Shown: piece after piece, positions 1 to 9,245 of the stretch
How positions within the stretch are numbered: the stretch's first letter is position 1
Layout: each line of letters begins with the position of its first letter
Origin: CAZYZQ01 sp964652075
GTDB lineage: Bacteria; Bacillota; Clostridia; Oscillospirales; Oscillospiraceae
Direction of reading: 5' to 3'
NCBI GenBank assembly: GCA_964652075.1
Contig: CAZYZQ010000046.1
Span: forward strand, 1 to 17,078
Length of the DNA: 17,078 nucleotides
Program-made: the position numbers and the translations under genes
Notes under the pieces: generated by a model
What the model was told of the DNA's origin: nothing
Database searches by the model: none
Seen by the model: only the letters and a program-made list of their open reading frames with translations

Positions 1-1
1 C

Positions 2-2167
2 GTGGTGGATATTGTGCTGTCCTCTGAGACTTCAGAGGCGTGGACTTGGGACAGTGGCATCACGATCGTTGATGGCCGCACAGTACATATTTCTGTTGCA
101 GAGGACAAGACGATCACCCTAAAGCGTGGAAACAGCAGTGCTGGTAAAGGGGCTGCTCTGTTTAATGTTGCCAAAGGCGGCAATTTGATTCTCGGCAACG
201 GTACGCTGACTTGGTGGGTCAGTGCGGAAAATGATGAAAAAACAGATGCAGAGAAACAGGAAAAGGCGTTCCAGCTTGGCGACTACACGATAGATTCTAT
301 CGGCGGCGATCTGATCATCGACGGCGGCGCGGAGTGGGAAAAAGTGGCTGAGTATATACCGGGAAAAGCAATGCTTGATGAAAATAAAACAATCGTATTT
401 TATGATGAGACTAATGGAAAGCAGTATTGCTATACCAATGGTGGAATTGTTTCTACGTCCTCGCTGGTTACGAACAGCGGCTCTTTGAACCTCTGGGGTG
501 GAGTTACGCTGCAAAGAAATGACAAAAGTAATAATTATGGAAGCGCTGTTGAAAGCCTCGCTGACTCAACGATTAATATTTATGGTGGTATGATTAATTG
601 TTGCGCTACAAAACTGCATGAAGATGATTTGGGAATTGGCGCGGTTTATTTGGGTAGTAAGACCAGAATTTGGACAGACGATAATCCTGGCAATGCGGCA
701 AATACAGGGCTCCGGATGTTTGGCGGAAGTATTCGGAACAACACGGCTTACGGAAGAGCCGAAAGTCAGGCAGACGGCGGTGGCGTAGCGCTTGATCAGG
801 CCACTATGAAAATGTACGGCGGTGAAGTGATCTACAACCATGCAGGGCTATATTACAAAGACTATGCAGGGGACGGCGGCGGTATTATGGTGCGCTGCGG
901 CTCTACGCTGGACTTGTATGACGGCCAGATTCACCATAACTATGCAGGCGGCTATGGTGGCGGCATATGCGCGTGGAATGGCACGGTCAACATCCATGGT
1001 GGTACAATTACAAATAATACCGCTGCCTTTGGCGGTGGCGTAGCAATTGCAGCAAGCTATAATAAGGCACCATATGATGGTGCCAATGTAAACTATCCTG
1101 TATCGTACGTCAACATGACTGGCGGTATGATTGCCTATAATGAAGCGCTGGCTACAACGCAGGAAACAATGAACTCCAGTGGCTATGGTGGCGGCATCTG
1201 CGCGGGCAGCGGGACATATCGGAAAGGCGCGCACCTGAACCTTTCCGGTGGCACAATCCTCCAGAACAAGGCGCTCTACGGCGGCGGCCTTGCCGTTTAT
1301 GCGGAAGGAGACGGAAGCACAAATAAAAATAACGCGAACACGGATGTGAATCTTTCCGGCGATTTTGAGATGATCAACAACGCTGCCTATAGCAACGGCG
1401 GCGGCGCGTACATTAAAAATACGTCTGATTGGAACCGCCATAGCCTGCTCAATATGTCCGGCAATGCGCGGATTGACACGAATAACACGATGTTCTTTGA
1501 GAATGTCTGTACGGATCAGGTTCCGGTCAAAGTTACCGGTAATTTGAACAGCCACGGCACAGTTGCGATTTTTGAGTTTGCAGACAGTTTCTGGACGGGA
1601 ACAAATGTGGGACCGTATGATAATGCTAGCGCTGGCCGAGATATCATCTCGTTTGACTCCGGTGACGCCAATAAGCCGCTCGACATTCAGGAAAACAAAT
1701 TTGCCATCGACAGCACGACATGGTATCTGAAAGCCAATGGCAGCAATGGGGGTTCTAATCCCCGCGTTCTCGAGTTGCAGCAATATGCGGACGTCAAGCA
1801 GTACTGGGTGCGCAACGGCACGCCGGTGACGATTACGCAGGACGGTGTTGCAAAAAAATACTACCGCATCTACGACAGCCTTGCGGATGCGTTCGACGAG
1901 GCGGAAAATAACGATACCCTTTACATCTTCTATAACGCGACGATGCAGAAATCCGCCATCGTCAACGGCAAGCACCTGACCCTCCTCGCAGAGAGCACCA
2001 GCTCGGCAGGCATAGCGGCAGGCACTTCCGGGACATGCAGGTTGGATGAGCAGGAATTTACATCAGGCGATAGTACAATTTCTTACTATGTCATGACCGG
2101 CAACTTCCTGCGCTATGGGGAGAAGAAGAAGGACAGTGCAGGAGATACCGTAGAATACTATGAATAA
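2..2167 (+). CDS. Adhesin fragment 1: right-handed beta-helix repeats, 5' partial
   Basis: This 721-codon frame is open at the left edge, so its first GTG codon is not a real start and no signal peptide is seen. From about residue 258 to 470 it carries repeats with GGG-x-(A/I/V/L) turns (for example GDGGGIMVR, GYGGGICAG, NGGGAYIKN), alternating with strands such as VNIHGGTITNNTA. This is the pattern of Pmp-like or parallel beta-helix adhesins. The end (about 600-660) has a YRIYDSLADAFDEA module typical of such stalks. The frame ends at TAA 2165-2167. Dropping one base there (GAATAAA to GATAAA) joins it to the next frame as ...VEYYDKAGVIVSEP. Parts are AT-rich compared with fragment 2. The beta-helix class is clear; the ligand is unknown. 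Confidence 0.8.
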   Translation: MVDIVLSSETSEAWTWDSGITIVDGRTVHISVAEDKTITLKRGNSSAGKGAALFNVAKGGNLILGNGTLTWWVSAENDEKTDAEKQEKAFQLGDYTIDSIGGDLIIDGGAEWEKVAEYIPGKAMLDENKTIVFYDETNGKQYCYTNGGIVSTSSLVTNSGSLNLWGGVTLQRNDKSNNYGSAVESLADSTINIYGGMINCCATKLHEDDLGIGAVYLGSKTRIWTDDNPGNAANTGLRMFGGSIRNNTAYGRAESQADGGGVALDQATMKMYGGEVIYNHAGLYYKDYAGDGGGIMVRCGSTLDLYDGQIHHNYAGGYGGGICAWNGTVNIHGGTITNNTAAFGGGVAIAASYNKAPYDGANVNYPVSYVNMTGGMIAYNEALATTQETMNSSGYGGGICAGSGTYRKGAHLNLSGGTILQNKALYGGGLAVYAEGDGSTNKNNANTDVNLSGDFEMINNAAYSNGGGAYIKNTSDWNRHSLLNMSGNARIDTNNTMFFENVCTDQVPVKVTGNLNSHGTVAIFEFADSFWTGTNVGPYDNASAGRDIISFDSGDANKPLDIQENKFAIDSTTWYLKANGSNGGSNPRVLELQQYADVKQYWVRNGTPVTITQDGVAKKYYRIYDSLADAFDEAENNDTLYIFYNATMQKSAIVNGKHLTLLAESTSSAGIAAGTSGTCRLDEQEFTSGDSTISYYVMTGNFLRYGEKKKDSAGDTVEYYE

Positions 2168-3338
2168 AGCTGGTGTAATAGTAAGCGAACCGATATCGGA
2201 CGATATGAAGGGTATCTACCTTCTTGACACCTCCGATACAGGCACTTACTCCTACAACGTCCGCAACGACTACACCGTCACCCTGTCCAGCGCGCTGAAG
2301 CTGAACTATGAGGTGAAGGAAGGGGAGAATCAGGTTATAAGGGACGATACCCTTGGCGCGATCATTGTCAGAAATGAGGGCGGGAATCCCGGCCGTCTCG
2401 ACTTCGGTCAGGCAGCTGAAGTGGGCGTCGGCTATGGCTCGCTGACGTTCGACGGCAACTACCCCTATCCGCTCGACGGCCCGATGCTCCACATCGGCGC
2501 GGGCAGCTCGGCGGTGCTGCACAGCGGCATCACGCTGACCAATCATACGAACTACTCGCGCACTACCTCCGGTACAGTCTACAGCGCGGGCACGTTTGAG
2601 ATGATGGACGGTTCCACCATCACCAGCGGCGTCAGCCCGAACGCGGGCGCGGTGTACATCGCGGAAAACGGCAAATTCAACATGTCCGGCGGCGCGCTCA
2701 AAAATAACACCGGCGCCATGCCGCGTTTTACGGAAAAAAACACGGACGGATCGGCAAAGGCAGATTCGGGTACAGGTGACCTGCTCTATCCCGGCCAGCC
2801 GAAGTACTACGACGGCGCGGGCGCGGTCTATGCCGCAGGTGCGAGTGGCAGCGCTGCCGGTAACTTCACCATGTCCGGCGGCACTGTCTCGGACAACCGG
2901 GGCGAATGGGGCGCGCTGGCTGGTGTCGGCGGCAGCCTTGCACTGAATGGCGGCACGATCTCCGGCAACGCCGCCCTCAAGGGCAACGGCGTGGAGACAG
3001 GCGATGCAAAATACGACTTCACGATCAACGGCTACACAGAAGGTGACCCGGCGGAGAGTTATAAACCGAAGGAGAATGAGGTGCACGCCGGCTACGGCGG
3101 CGGCGTCTTCCTGCGCGAGGGCGGCACAGCTGCGCTCGGTGCGGTCACTATCACCGAAAACTGGGCGCAGCAGAACGGCGGCGGCATTGCGGTTGTCAGT
3201 GGGGGCAGTATGTCCTTCAGCAATACTGACAGAACGGTAATTACTTATAACGCCGCCGGCAAGACAGACGGGCAGACGCAGAGCATGGGCGGCGGCATCT
3301 TCGCCGGAAGCAATATGTGGACGTCTCGGCCAACGTGA
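2160..3338 (+). CDS. Adhesin fragment 2: beta-helix continuation
   Basis: This frame continues the same stalk. Its apparent ATG overlaps the previous stop but has no Shine-Dalgarno sequence or signal peptide, so it is probably not a natural start. Repeats include NAGAVYIAENG, FTMSGGTVSDN, GYGGGVFLREGG, QNGGGIAVVSGG and MGGGIFAGSN. The true coding match runs from about 2163 to about 3316. The last residues (WTSRPT) are out of frame. Adding one base near 3317-3320 gives GSNM-x-DVSANVTL, which joins smoothly to fragment 3. The stretch is markedly GC-rich: 44 of 60 bases are G or C at 2461-2520. Confidence 0.78.
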   Translation: MNKAGVIVSEPISDDMKGIYLLDTSDTGTYSYNVRNDYTVTLSSALKLNYEVKEGENQVIRDDTLGAIIVRNEGGNPGRLDFGQAAEVGVGYGSLTFDGNYPYPLDGPMLHIGAGSSAVLHSGITLTNHTNYSRTTSGTVYSAGTFEMMDGSTITSGVSPNAGAVYIAENGKFNMSGGALKNNTGAMPRFTEKNTDGSAKADSGTGDLLYPGQPKYYDGAGAVYAAGASGSAAGNFTMSGGTVSDNRGEWGALAGVGGSLALNGGTISGNAALKGNGVETGDAKYDFTINGYTEGDPAESYKPKENEVHAGYGGGVFLREGGTAALGAVTITENWAQQNGGGIAVVSGGSMSFSNTDRTVITYNAAGKTDGQTQSMGGGIFAGSNMWTSRPT

Positions 3339-4801
3339 CCCTGACGAACAACACCGCCGAAATCGGCGGCGGCCTCGCGGCACTCGGGACAAGCACGGCT
3401 GCCACCAAGGTTACCATTTCCAGCCACGTGGACAGCAACACAGCCAGATACGGCGGCGGCCTGTACGTCGGCGCGTATTCTGAAGTGACGCTGCAAAACG
3501 CCAACTTGCAAGACAACACCGCCACCTACGGCGGCGGTGCGTATATCGACTGCGAGAAAACAAAGAATGGCGCAATGACAAAGGATCTCCAAGACCCGAA
3601 AGTGGTCATTGAAAATCCGGATACGATTTCAGATGAAGATCGCAAACAGGCGATTCAAAACGCGATCGGAACAGACGGCGCAGCGGACACCTTCGGCAAC
3701 CTCATTCTTTCAAATGCCCGAATCAACAACAACCACCTGACCAAGGGGGAGCAGGACGCGACCGAGGGCTTCGGCACCGGCGTCTACAACCGCGGCGACC
3801 TGACCCTGAATGCAGGCGCGTCCGCCAGTGCCAACGACCGCATTTATCTGGAAATGGGCCACGTAGCAACCCTTGGTTCTGACTACACAGCCTCGAACCA
3901 GAACACCGAGGACAAGCTGACCTTCAATTCCAGACTCACCGCCCTCGGCACGGATATCATCAAGATGGATGACGAGAAGGCCGATACCCAGTATAATGCC
4001 CTGCTGACCCGGAATCAGGAGAGGACAACCCATTATCAGGGGATCCCCATGGCGCGGGAGGTGCAGAATAATATACAAACAGCAGTGATTGAACTGAATT
4101 ACTATACAATCACCTATCATGACCGCTTTCCGGAGGAAGCAGATAAAGAAGGGCAGACATTGGAGGCACATGTGAAAGCGTTTGCAGTGCGCCCCAATGA
4201 GTTATATACAGTTGTAAATTTCCAGGCCACGTCTGACGAGTTTACAGCCGAGGTGGGTAAAGCGCTGAACTACTGGGCATTGGTGGATGCAGATGGGCAT
4301 TATCTGGATTTGGAAGGGGGAAAAGTTGATTCGCCAGAAAAAGCGCTGCCATACCGCCCGGGTGATTCCTTTGTCCCGACTGGCAATGTGCATTTGCTTG
4401 CTGTTTACATGGACACGGGCTACACCGGCGTTGTCATCAATGAAATGCCCGGCATTGATGAGGACAATCAGCCAATAAAGAAGACGTCAGAGATCGGAAA
4501 TGTGACGCTGGTTGGCGAAAATCTGACCCAGAACAGTACGACAAAGACTTACACCTTTGCGGCCAATACGGTTATTTCGCTTGATATTAACGATGTGTTG
4601 GACGATGCAGGACACAAAAAGGGAATCCTGAACGATCTGAAGATCTACGAGCGGATCGAGGGCAACGACTATTCTGTGGTAGGCGAGACAAGATATAACG
4701 CCTATGGCGTCTACTACGGCCTGTCTGCTGTGGCGGTTATGAAGCAGATTGATCTTGCGAATGGAGAACCCCATCCATCCAGCATAATTGAGAAACTATA
4801 G
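3317..4801 (+). CDS. Adhesin fragment 3: end of beta-helix and mixed beta modules
   Basis: The apparent GTG start lies inside a beta-helix repeat, so this is an internal piece. Residues 1-75 finish the helix (AEIGGGLAAL, YGGGLYVGAY, YGGGAYIDCE). Around 115-165 is a last helix-capping repeat (NLILSNARINNNH, GTGVYNRGDLTL). From about 250 an InlB-like region appears (YYTITYHDRFPEEAD, LNYWALVDADG, VHLLAVYMD), followed by an unassigned beta-rich module. The frame ends at TAG 4799-4801, and the same frame continues directly after it (FYDSQGQPVENASKAYLHG). The stop therefore reads as a point nonsense mutation, possibly from a Tyr codon (KLYFYD). Confidence 0.78.
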   Translation: MDVSANVTLTNNTAEIGGGLAALGTSTAATKVTISSHVDSNTARYGGGLYVGAYSEVTLQNANLQDNTATYGGGAYIDCEKTKNGAMTKDLQDPKVVIENPDTISDEDRKQAIQNAIGTDGAADTFGNLILSNARINNNHLTKGEQDATEGFGTGVYNRGDLTLNAGASASANDRIYLEMGHVATLGSDYTASNQNTEDKLTFNSRLTALGTDIIKMDDEKADTQYNALLTRNQERTTHYQGIPMAREVQNNIQTAVIELNYYTITYHDRFPEEADKEGQTLEAHVKAFAVRPNELYTVVNFQATSDEFTAEVGKALNYWALVDADGHYLDLEGGKVDSPEKALPYRPGDSFVPTGNVHLLAVYMDTGYTGVVINEMPGIDEDNQPIKKTSEIGNVTLVGENLTQNSTTKTYTFAANTVISLDINDVLDDAGHKKGILNDLKIYERIEGNDYSVVGETRYNAYGVYYGLSAVAVMKQIDLANGEPHPSSIIEKL

Positions 4802-4825
4802 TTCTATGATAGCCAAGGTCAGCCA

Positions 4826-7027
4826 GTGGAAAATGCAAGCAAAGCATACCTTCACGGCATTCTCAATTTGAGTGATAGCGGTACGATTACCTACACCAGC
4901 AAAGACAAGAGCATCCTTGTTGTTGCGGATTTTGCCGAGCCCATGGTCGAGCTGAAAATGACCGGAGTTGGCGAGAATCCTGCCACGCTCACCGAGTACT
5001 ACGACAACATGTATCAGGCCTATACACGGATGACAAATCTGGTGAATGCTGGTACCACCACCTGGGACACCGCTGTCATCACGCCGCTCAAGGCGAACGC
5101 AAATGACAATACTGTGTACTACTATGGTTCGGCAGATGCGGGAGCAAAGGCGCAGAATACGCTCAATCAATCCATCAACGTGTCTTTTGACCTGAACAGC
5201 TTCACGCTCGATCTGGCCGGCGTTGGGAGAAAGGAACTGAGCAACTACAGTCTCACCCTGAAAAACGGTACGGTAATCAGCCATGTTGGTGAAACCGATA
5301 GCACAGATACCTGCCAGTTTGACATCCAGCCCGGCGGAGAGCTGGCGCTTAAGAACGCCACCTTGACGGCGGAGAAGGCTACCTATAGTGTGATTGTACG
5401 GGATAAAAAGGGGACAGAAGATATCCATGGTGCACTCTCCATCGACCACGACAGCCACGCGGGCAAGGTCTTGCTGGAAGGGGATAACACCCATGTCCTG
5501 ATTCCCGATCTGGCCGAGTGGACGGAGTACGACGAGAACACGAAGTCCCCGGCAGCGACGCTCTATGTTGATCTGGCAAAGCTTGTGACCAGCAGAACGA
5601 AAAAGGGCGCAGATGGACAGATTGTGGAGGGCACCACCACTACAGAGCGTCAGGTGCTCCTATATTCTATGAACGAGGCTGCCCGGGAATCCACCAACGG
5701 CCACGCCGTGCGCACGAACTTTGTGTTGGCGGACGCAGTAACCGCTGGTGAGACAGATCAAGTAAACGACGCGCCGTTCTGGTTCATCACCACAACGGGC
5801 TATCTCTACCCGCGCGTGCAGGACTTGATCCCGCAGCTGGTCTGCCAGAGCCATCCGGAAGTGGGCGGAGATCCGAATATTCGAACGGAACGGCCCGCAG
5901 ACGCGGTGACAGGTGAAGACAAGGAGTATACGCAGTTCAAGACGGACGGCACGCCTCTTGAGAGCAGCCCCTACTATCCTGTATACTACGTCTATGAGCG
6001 GAACTACGGCTATAACAACCGAAATACGGGAGATGATTTTAACGCTTACGGCAATCCCGGCCATCCGCTGTCCATTGTCACAACGCTGCGCGACGCCTTT
6101 GGCAATGTTGTACACAACACCGCCGGCGGCATCGTCACGGTGAGCATGGCGCATGTGTCGGACGGCGTCAAGAACCGCCTGCTCACCGCCCGCGTGCAGG
6201 TCGGCTCGATCAGCAGAGACGGAGAAGGCACCTACGCCATTCAAGACGGCATCGCGGTCTACACTGGCACGGACGCCAACCCGCGCTTCCCGGCCAGCGA
6301 CCGGTATTACTATCTTTCCGGCTCGTTTACGGGCATCGATGAGTATGCGTCCAACTACTCCCGCTACTGGAAGGTGCAGGATGAAAAACGGGCGGATCTG
6401 AAGGCCACCTCTCTGAGCGGCTCCAGCAAGCTGAAGATCAACGAGAAGCCGCTGGCGGATGGCCCGGTAGACAGGCCCGACACCTCCGTGCGCATCATCT
6501 CCGTGACGCCCGGCTCGGCCACGTTCATCGGTGCAGAGGGCGCAAAGCAGAACCTGACCTCCCGCGCGGCCACCGTCCGCGTGCAGGACACCAACACCAG
6601 CATGAACCTCACCAGCGGCGACGATCTGCAAAACTACTATCGGAAGCTGGTGACGAAAAGCGACCCTTCTTATACGACAACGATGCAGCTTGCAGGTACA
6701 GTCGAGGTCACAAAAGACGATGGCACGACAGGAACAGTCACGTACTACTACGCCAACGATATCTACTATACCGCCACCGGCGCGTGGTATGGTATCGACA
6801 TGTTCAATAAGACCGAAAACATGACTGATGAACTGATGAAGAGATCGCCGCGAAACGGAAGGAATGGGCGGAAGACCACGTCAGAAAGATCGACGGACAG
6901 GACGTGGGCGTCTACTCGGTGGAGTTTGCCGCCATCAAGATCGGCACGCCGTACAGCGTCAACTACACCGGCCTGTCCGGCTGGAAGGGCTATGTCTTCG
7001 AGATCACCCCGTACACCAACGGCCTGA
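4826..7027 (+). CDS. Adhesin fragment 4: beta-rich surface modules
   Basis: This is the same frame as fragment 3. Matching sequence begins right after the TAG at 4802; the ATG at 4826 is only the first Met. Seen: a beta-helix-like capping stretch (INVSFDLNSFTLDLAG, YSLTLKNGTVISH, LALKNATLTAEKA), a long region without a recognised domain, and a module with RVQDTNTSMNLTSGDD. True coding ends at about 6839; the Arg/Ser-rich tail after ELMK is an out-of-frame artefact. One extra G (AAGAG to AAGGAG) restores ELMKEIAAKRKEWAEDHV, which is read in the next frame. I recognise no enzyme motif; the role is presumably structural. Confidence 0.72.
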   Translation: MENASKAYLHGILNLSDSGTITYTSKDKSILVVADFAEPMVELKMTGVGENPATLTEYYDNMYQAYTRMTNLVNAGTTTWDTAVITPLKANANDNTVYYYGSADAGAKAQNTLNQSINVSFDLNSFTLDLAGVGRKELSNYSLTLKNGTVISHVGETDSTDTCQFDIQPGGELALKNATLTAEKATYSVIVRDKKGTEDIHGALSIDHDSHAGKVLLEGDNTHVLIPDLAEWTEYDENTKSPAATLYVDLAKLVTSRTKKGADGQIVEGTTTTERQVLLYSMNEAARESTNGHAVRTNFVLADAVTAGETDQVNDAPFWFITTTGYLYPRVQDLIPQLVCQSHPEVGGDPNIRTERPADAVTGEDKEYTQFKTDGTPLESSPYYPVYYVYERNYGYNNRNTGDDFNAYGNPGHPLSIVTTLRDAFGNVVHNTAGGIVTVSMAHVSDGVKNRLLTARVQVGSISRDGEGTYAIQDGIAVYTGTDANPRFPASDRYYYLSGSFTGIDEYASNYSRYWKVQDEKRADLKATSLSGSSKLKINEKPLADGPVDRPDTSVRIISVTPGSATFIGAEGAKQNLTSRAATVRVQDTNTSMNLTSGDDLQNYYRKLVTKSDPSYTTTMQLAGTVEVTKDDGTTGTVTYYYANDIYYTATGAWYGIDMFNKTENMTDELMKRSPRNGRNGRKTTSERSTDRTWASTRWSLPPSRSARRTASTTPACPAGRAMSSRSPRTPTA

Positions 7028-8589
7028 ACACGGACATGACGAATCATATCGTTGTCTCGGACCCTGAAAATCAGGCTGGTGTCATTGACGCTATCAAGAA
7101 AGTCGTGAACGGTAGCAGCCAGATCTCCATCAAGGACGTCTACGGCAATGTGCTCGATCCGAACGAGGTGACCTACCAGTTTGTTCCCGCCGACAGCAAC
7201 GCCAAGGTGAACGACGCTGGCTGGCCGTGCGCAGAGGGCCTGTATACCATCGTGGTGCACCCGTATGATGCGGATGGGGAGAATCAGCAACTACAACAAA
7301 ATACAGACTTTTCGGTCAAGTATTATAAAGTTGGCACGGACGGCGCTCACGACACAGAAGTCACCGACACGAGCAAGAAAATTACAGATGCTGACGTTGG
7401 AAACTATTATGCAGTGGTCATTGCAACAGAAAACGGAAACTATCGCAAAGAGATTAAACTGCCATTCCAAGTTGTCAAAAAGGGCACGTACTTATTCGTG
7501 ACTGCGAATCCGCAGGAGGTAATATATGAACCTGTCGGACATGTTGTGACGCTGATGGCGAAAAAGAGCGAAGAGGATGTGACTGCCCAAGCTAACTTTA
7601 CATTTACACAGTACACCGAAAAGGGGAGCAAAAGTTTTCCGGTATCAGGAGCAACCTTTACTGCAACAGATGTCGGTACTTATGTAGTGGAGGCAAAGTA
7701 TACAACCGGAACAGGGGATGATGAATCTATCATCACCTTTGAACCGTCTTCCGGTTATACCCTCGGAGTTGTGCAAGTGAATGGAACGGCAACAACAGTT
7801 ACTGGTAATACATTGACCTTGCAGAAGATCACAGAGGATATGGCCGTTATTGTGACCTTCCAGTCTACCAACTTTACGGTAAATACTCCGGAAAGCAAAA
7901 CCTATACAGGCAGCGCGTTGGAGCCTGACTTAACGGTTTTGAGCGGTGGAGATGCGCTGGAGGCAAACAATTACGCTGTATCTTATGCAATCGTGGCCGG
8001 AACCGGCGCAGCACTGGATGGAACCGGCAACCCCCTGACCGCCGGAACCTACACTGTGACGGTGACAGGTATAGATGGCACGGCCTATGCCGGCAAGACC
8101 GCTACAACCGTCTTCGTGATCGAGCCGAAGCAGATAACAGAAGCGATGGTGGAAGTGAAGGAGAATGCCGACGGCACGGCCTTGACGGTTACCGTGACGG
8201 ACGGTGACAAGACGCTGATTGCGGGTGTGGACTACACCGTCTCTCAGAGCGGCAATGTTACCCCGGGTGCGGATGTCACTGTGACTGTTACCGGCATCGG
8301 CAACTACAAGGACACGGTGAGCGAGGTTGTCGAAATTTCTGGCAGCTCCCAGTGGACGCTGACGTACATGAACGGCACAACTCAGGTTGGTGACGTGTTG
8401 AAGTATGCAAAGGGCAACACCGTTACGGTTTTGGGACAGGGCGATTTGACCGAAGAGAAACATGATTTCCTCGGCGGAGCACAAAAGAGACTGATACAAC
8501 AGCCCTGTACAAGGCGGGCGCGACTTTCGAGATCAATGCAGACACTATCCTCTACGCCATCTGGAAAGAGAAGGCCAAGGTGGAGGTAA
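6904..8589 (+). CDS. Adhesin fragment 5: Ig-like/MBG-type modules and first InlB repeat
   Basis: True matching sequence in this frame starts at about 6841, upstream of the apparent start codon, and ends near 8475. It holds Ig-like modules with the MBG-type patterns YTGSALEPDLTV, AGTYTVTVTGIDG and GADVTVTVTGIGNYKD. These are common repeats in SLH and LPXTG surface proteins of Clostridia. The last part begins an InlB-B type repeat (LTYMNGTTQVGD...EEKHDFLG). The Trp of the expected FLGWS motif is lost because one base is missing between 8475 and 8476. Adding a T gives FLGWSTKETDTTALYKAG, continued in the next frame. The last 37 or so codons are out of frame. Confidence 0.8.
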   Translation: MGVYSVEFAAIKIGTPYSVNYTGLSGWKGYVFEITPYTNGLNTDMTNHIVVSDPENQAGVIDAIKKVVNGSSQISIKDVYGNVLDPNEVTYQFVPADSNAKVNDAGWPCAEGLYTIVVHPYDADGENQQLQQNTDFSVKYYKVGTDGAHDTEVTDTSKKITDADVGNYYAVVIATENGNYRKEIKLPFQVVKKGTYLFVTANPQEVIYEPVGHVVTLMAKKSEEDVTAQANFTFTQYTEKGSKSFPVSGATFTATDVGTYVVEAKYTTGTGDDESIITFEPSSGYTLGVVQVNGTATTVTGNTLTLQKITEDMAVIVTFQSTNFTVNTPESKTYTGSALEPDLTVLSGGDALEANNYAVSYAIVAGTGAALDGTGNPLTAGTYTVTVTGIDGTAYAGKTATTVFVIEPKQITEAMVEVKENADGTALTVTVTDGDKTLIAGVDYTVSQSGNVTPGADVTVTVTGIGNYKDTVSEVVEISGSSQWTLTYMNGTTQVGDVLKYAKGNTVTVLGQGDLTEEKHDFLGGAQKRLIQQPCTRRARLSRSMQTLSSTPSGKRRPRWR

Positions 8590-9245
8590 TCTACCACATT
8601 AGCGATTCCGTTGAAGAGAAAGAATCTGTCTATGTGGGAACACCGGTCAAACTGAAAGATGCACAGATCAAGGAAAACTACACCTTCCTCGGATGGACGA
8701 CCATTGCAGAGAAGAACATCGACACTGCAGAGGGGATTGACCTTGGCCGTATGTACAAGGCCGGCGAAGAAATCAATCTATACGAAGATCTGGATCTGTA
8801 TCCGGTTTGGCTCAGCAACAGCCTGAAGGACACATATTTTGTGGTGCTGTACCGCCCCAACGGTGGAGACGACAGTGCTATCCTGAAAACTGCGTTCTTG
8901 GAGAAAAAGGACGAATCTCACCAGATTATCTCTGAAACGCCTATCCGCACCGGCTATGAGTTCGCTGGCTGGAAGATCGATGGAGACACGGACGAAACGA
9001 TCTATATGCATGAAGGCGACCACGCGGCTTATACCGTTACTGGAGATGTGACCTTTATTGCCCAGTGGACGCCAAATAAAACGTTTGTGGTGACATATGA
9101 TGCCAAGATCAGACCGTTATCGCGACCTTCACCAGCACCTCCGGCGGAGGCGGCGGTGGTGGTGGCGGCGGCGGAGAGGATCCGAAGCCGGATCCGGACC
9201 CGAAGCCGATCACACCGGACGACACCGGGATCTCCGAGGTGCTGA
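8580..9245 (+). CDS. Adhesin fragment 6: InlB-B type repeats
   Basis: Matching sequence begins at about 8478 (STKETDTTALYKAG, ILYAIWKEK), before the apparent ATG, which has no plausible upstream signal. Two further InlB-B/Flg_new type repeats follow, each with the F-x-GW motif and a closing (A/P)xW: FLGWTTIAEK...LYPVWLS and FAGWKIDGD...FIAQWTPN. Such repeats form small beta-grasp spacers in surface proteins. The true frame ends near 9106, and the tail rich in Arg, Ala and Ser is a frame artefact. Restoring one A (CAAG to CAAAG) gives TYDAKDQTVIATFTS and joins fragment 7. Confidence 0.82.
   Translation: MEVIYHISDSVEEKESVYVGTPVKLKDAQIKENYTFLGWTTIAEKNIDTAEGIDLGRMYKAGEEINLYEDLDLYPVWLSNSLKDTYFVVLYRPNGGDDSAILKTAFLEKKDESHQIISETPIRTGYEFAGWKIDGDTDETIYMHEGDHAAYTVTGDVTFIAQWTPNKTFVVTYDAKIRPLSRPSPAPPAEAAVVVAAAERIRSRIRTRSRSHRTTPGSPRC
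9143..9205 (+). repeat. GGN trinucleotide run and Pro/Asp linker
   Basis: Eleven consecutive Gly codons (GGC, GGA and GGT mixed) are followed by a CCG-rich linker encoding alternating Pro, Asp and Lys. This is a flexible hinge between the extracellular modules and the SLH anchor. The triplet repeat can change length by slippage without shifting the frame. Confidence 0.75.

Noticed and set aside
848..1975. Long open frame on the - strand (375 codons)
   Set aside because: It lies opposite the beta-helix repeats, has low-complexity Ile/Val/Arg/Ala composition with no domain or ribosome site, and is explained by codon bias of the + strand gene.
2091..3392. Long open frame on the - strand (433 codons)
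   Set aside because: It is Arg/Ala/Val-rich sequence opposite the GC-rich adhesin and crosses the frame break at 2165, so it is a shadow frame.
5660..6631. Open frame on the - strand (323 codons)
   Set aside because: It has no recognisable motif and its composition mirrors the adhesin coding strand.
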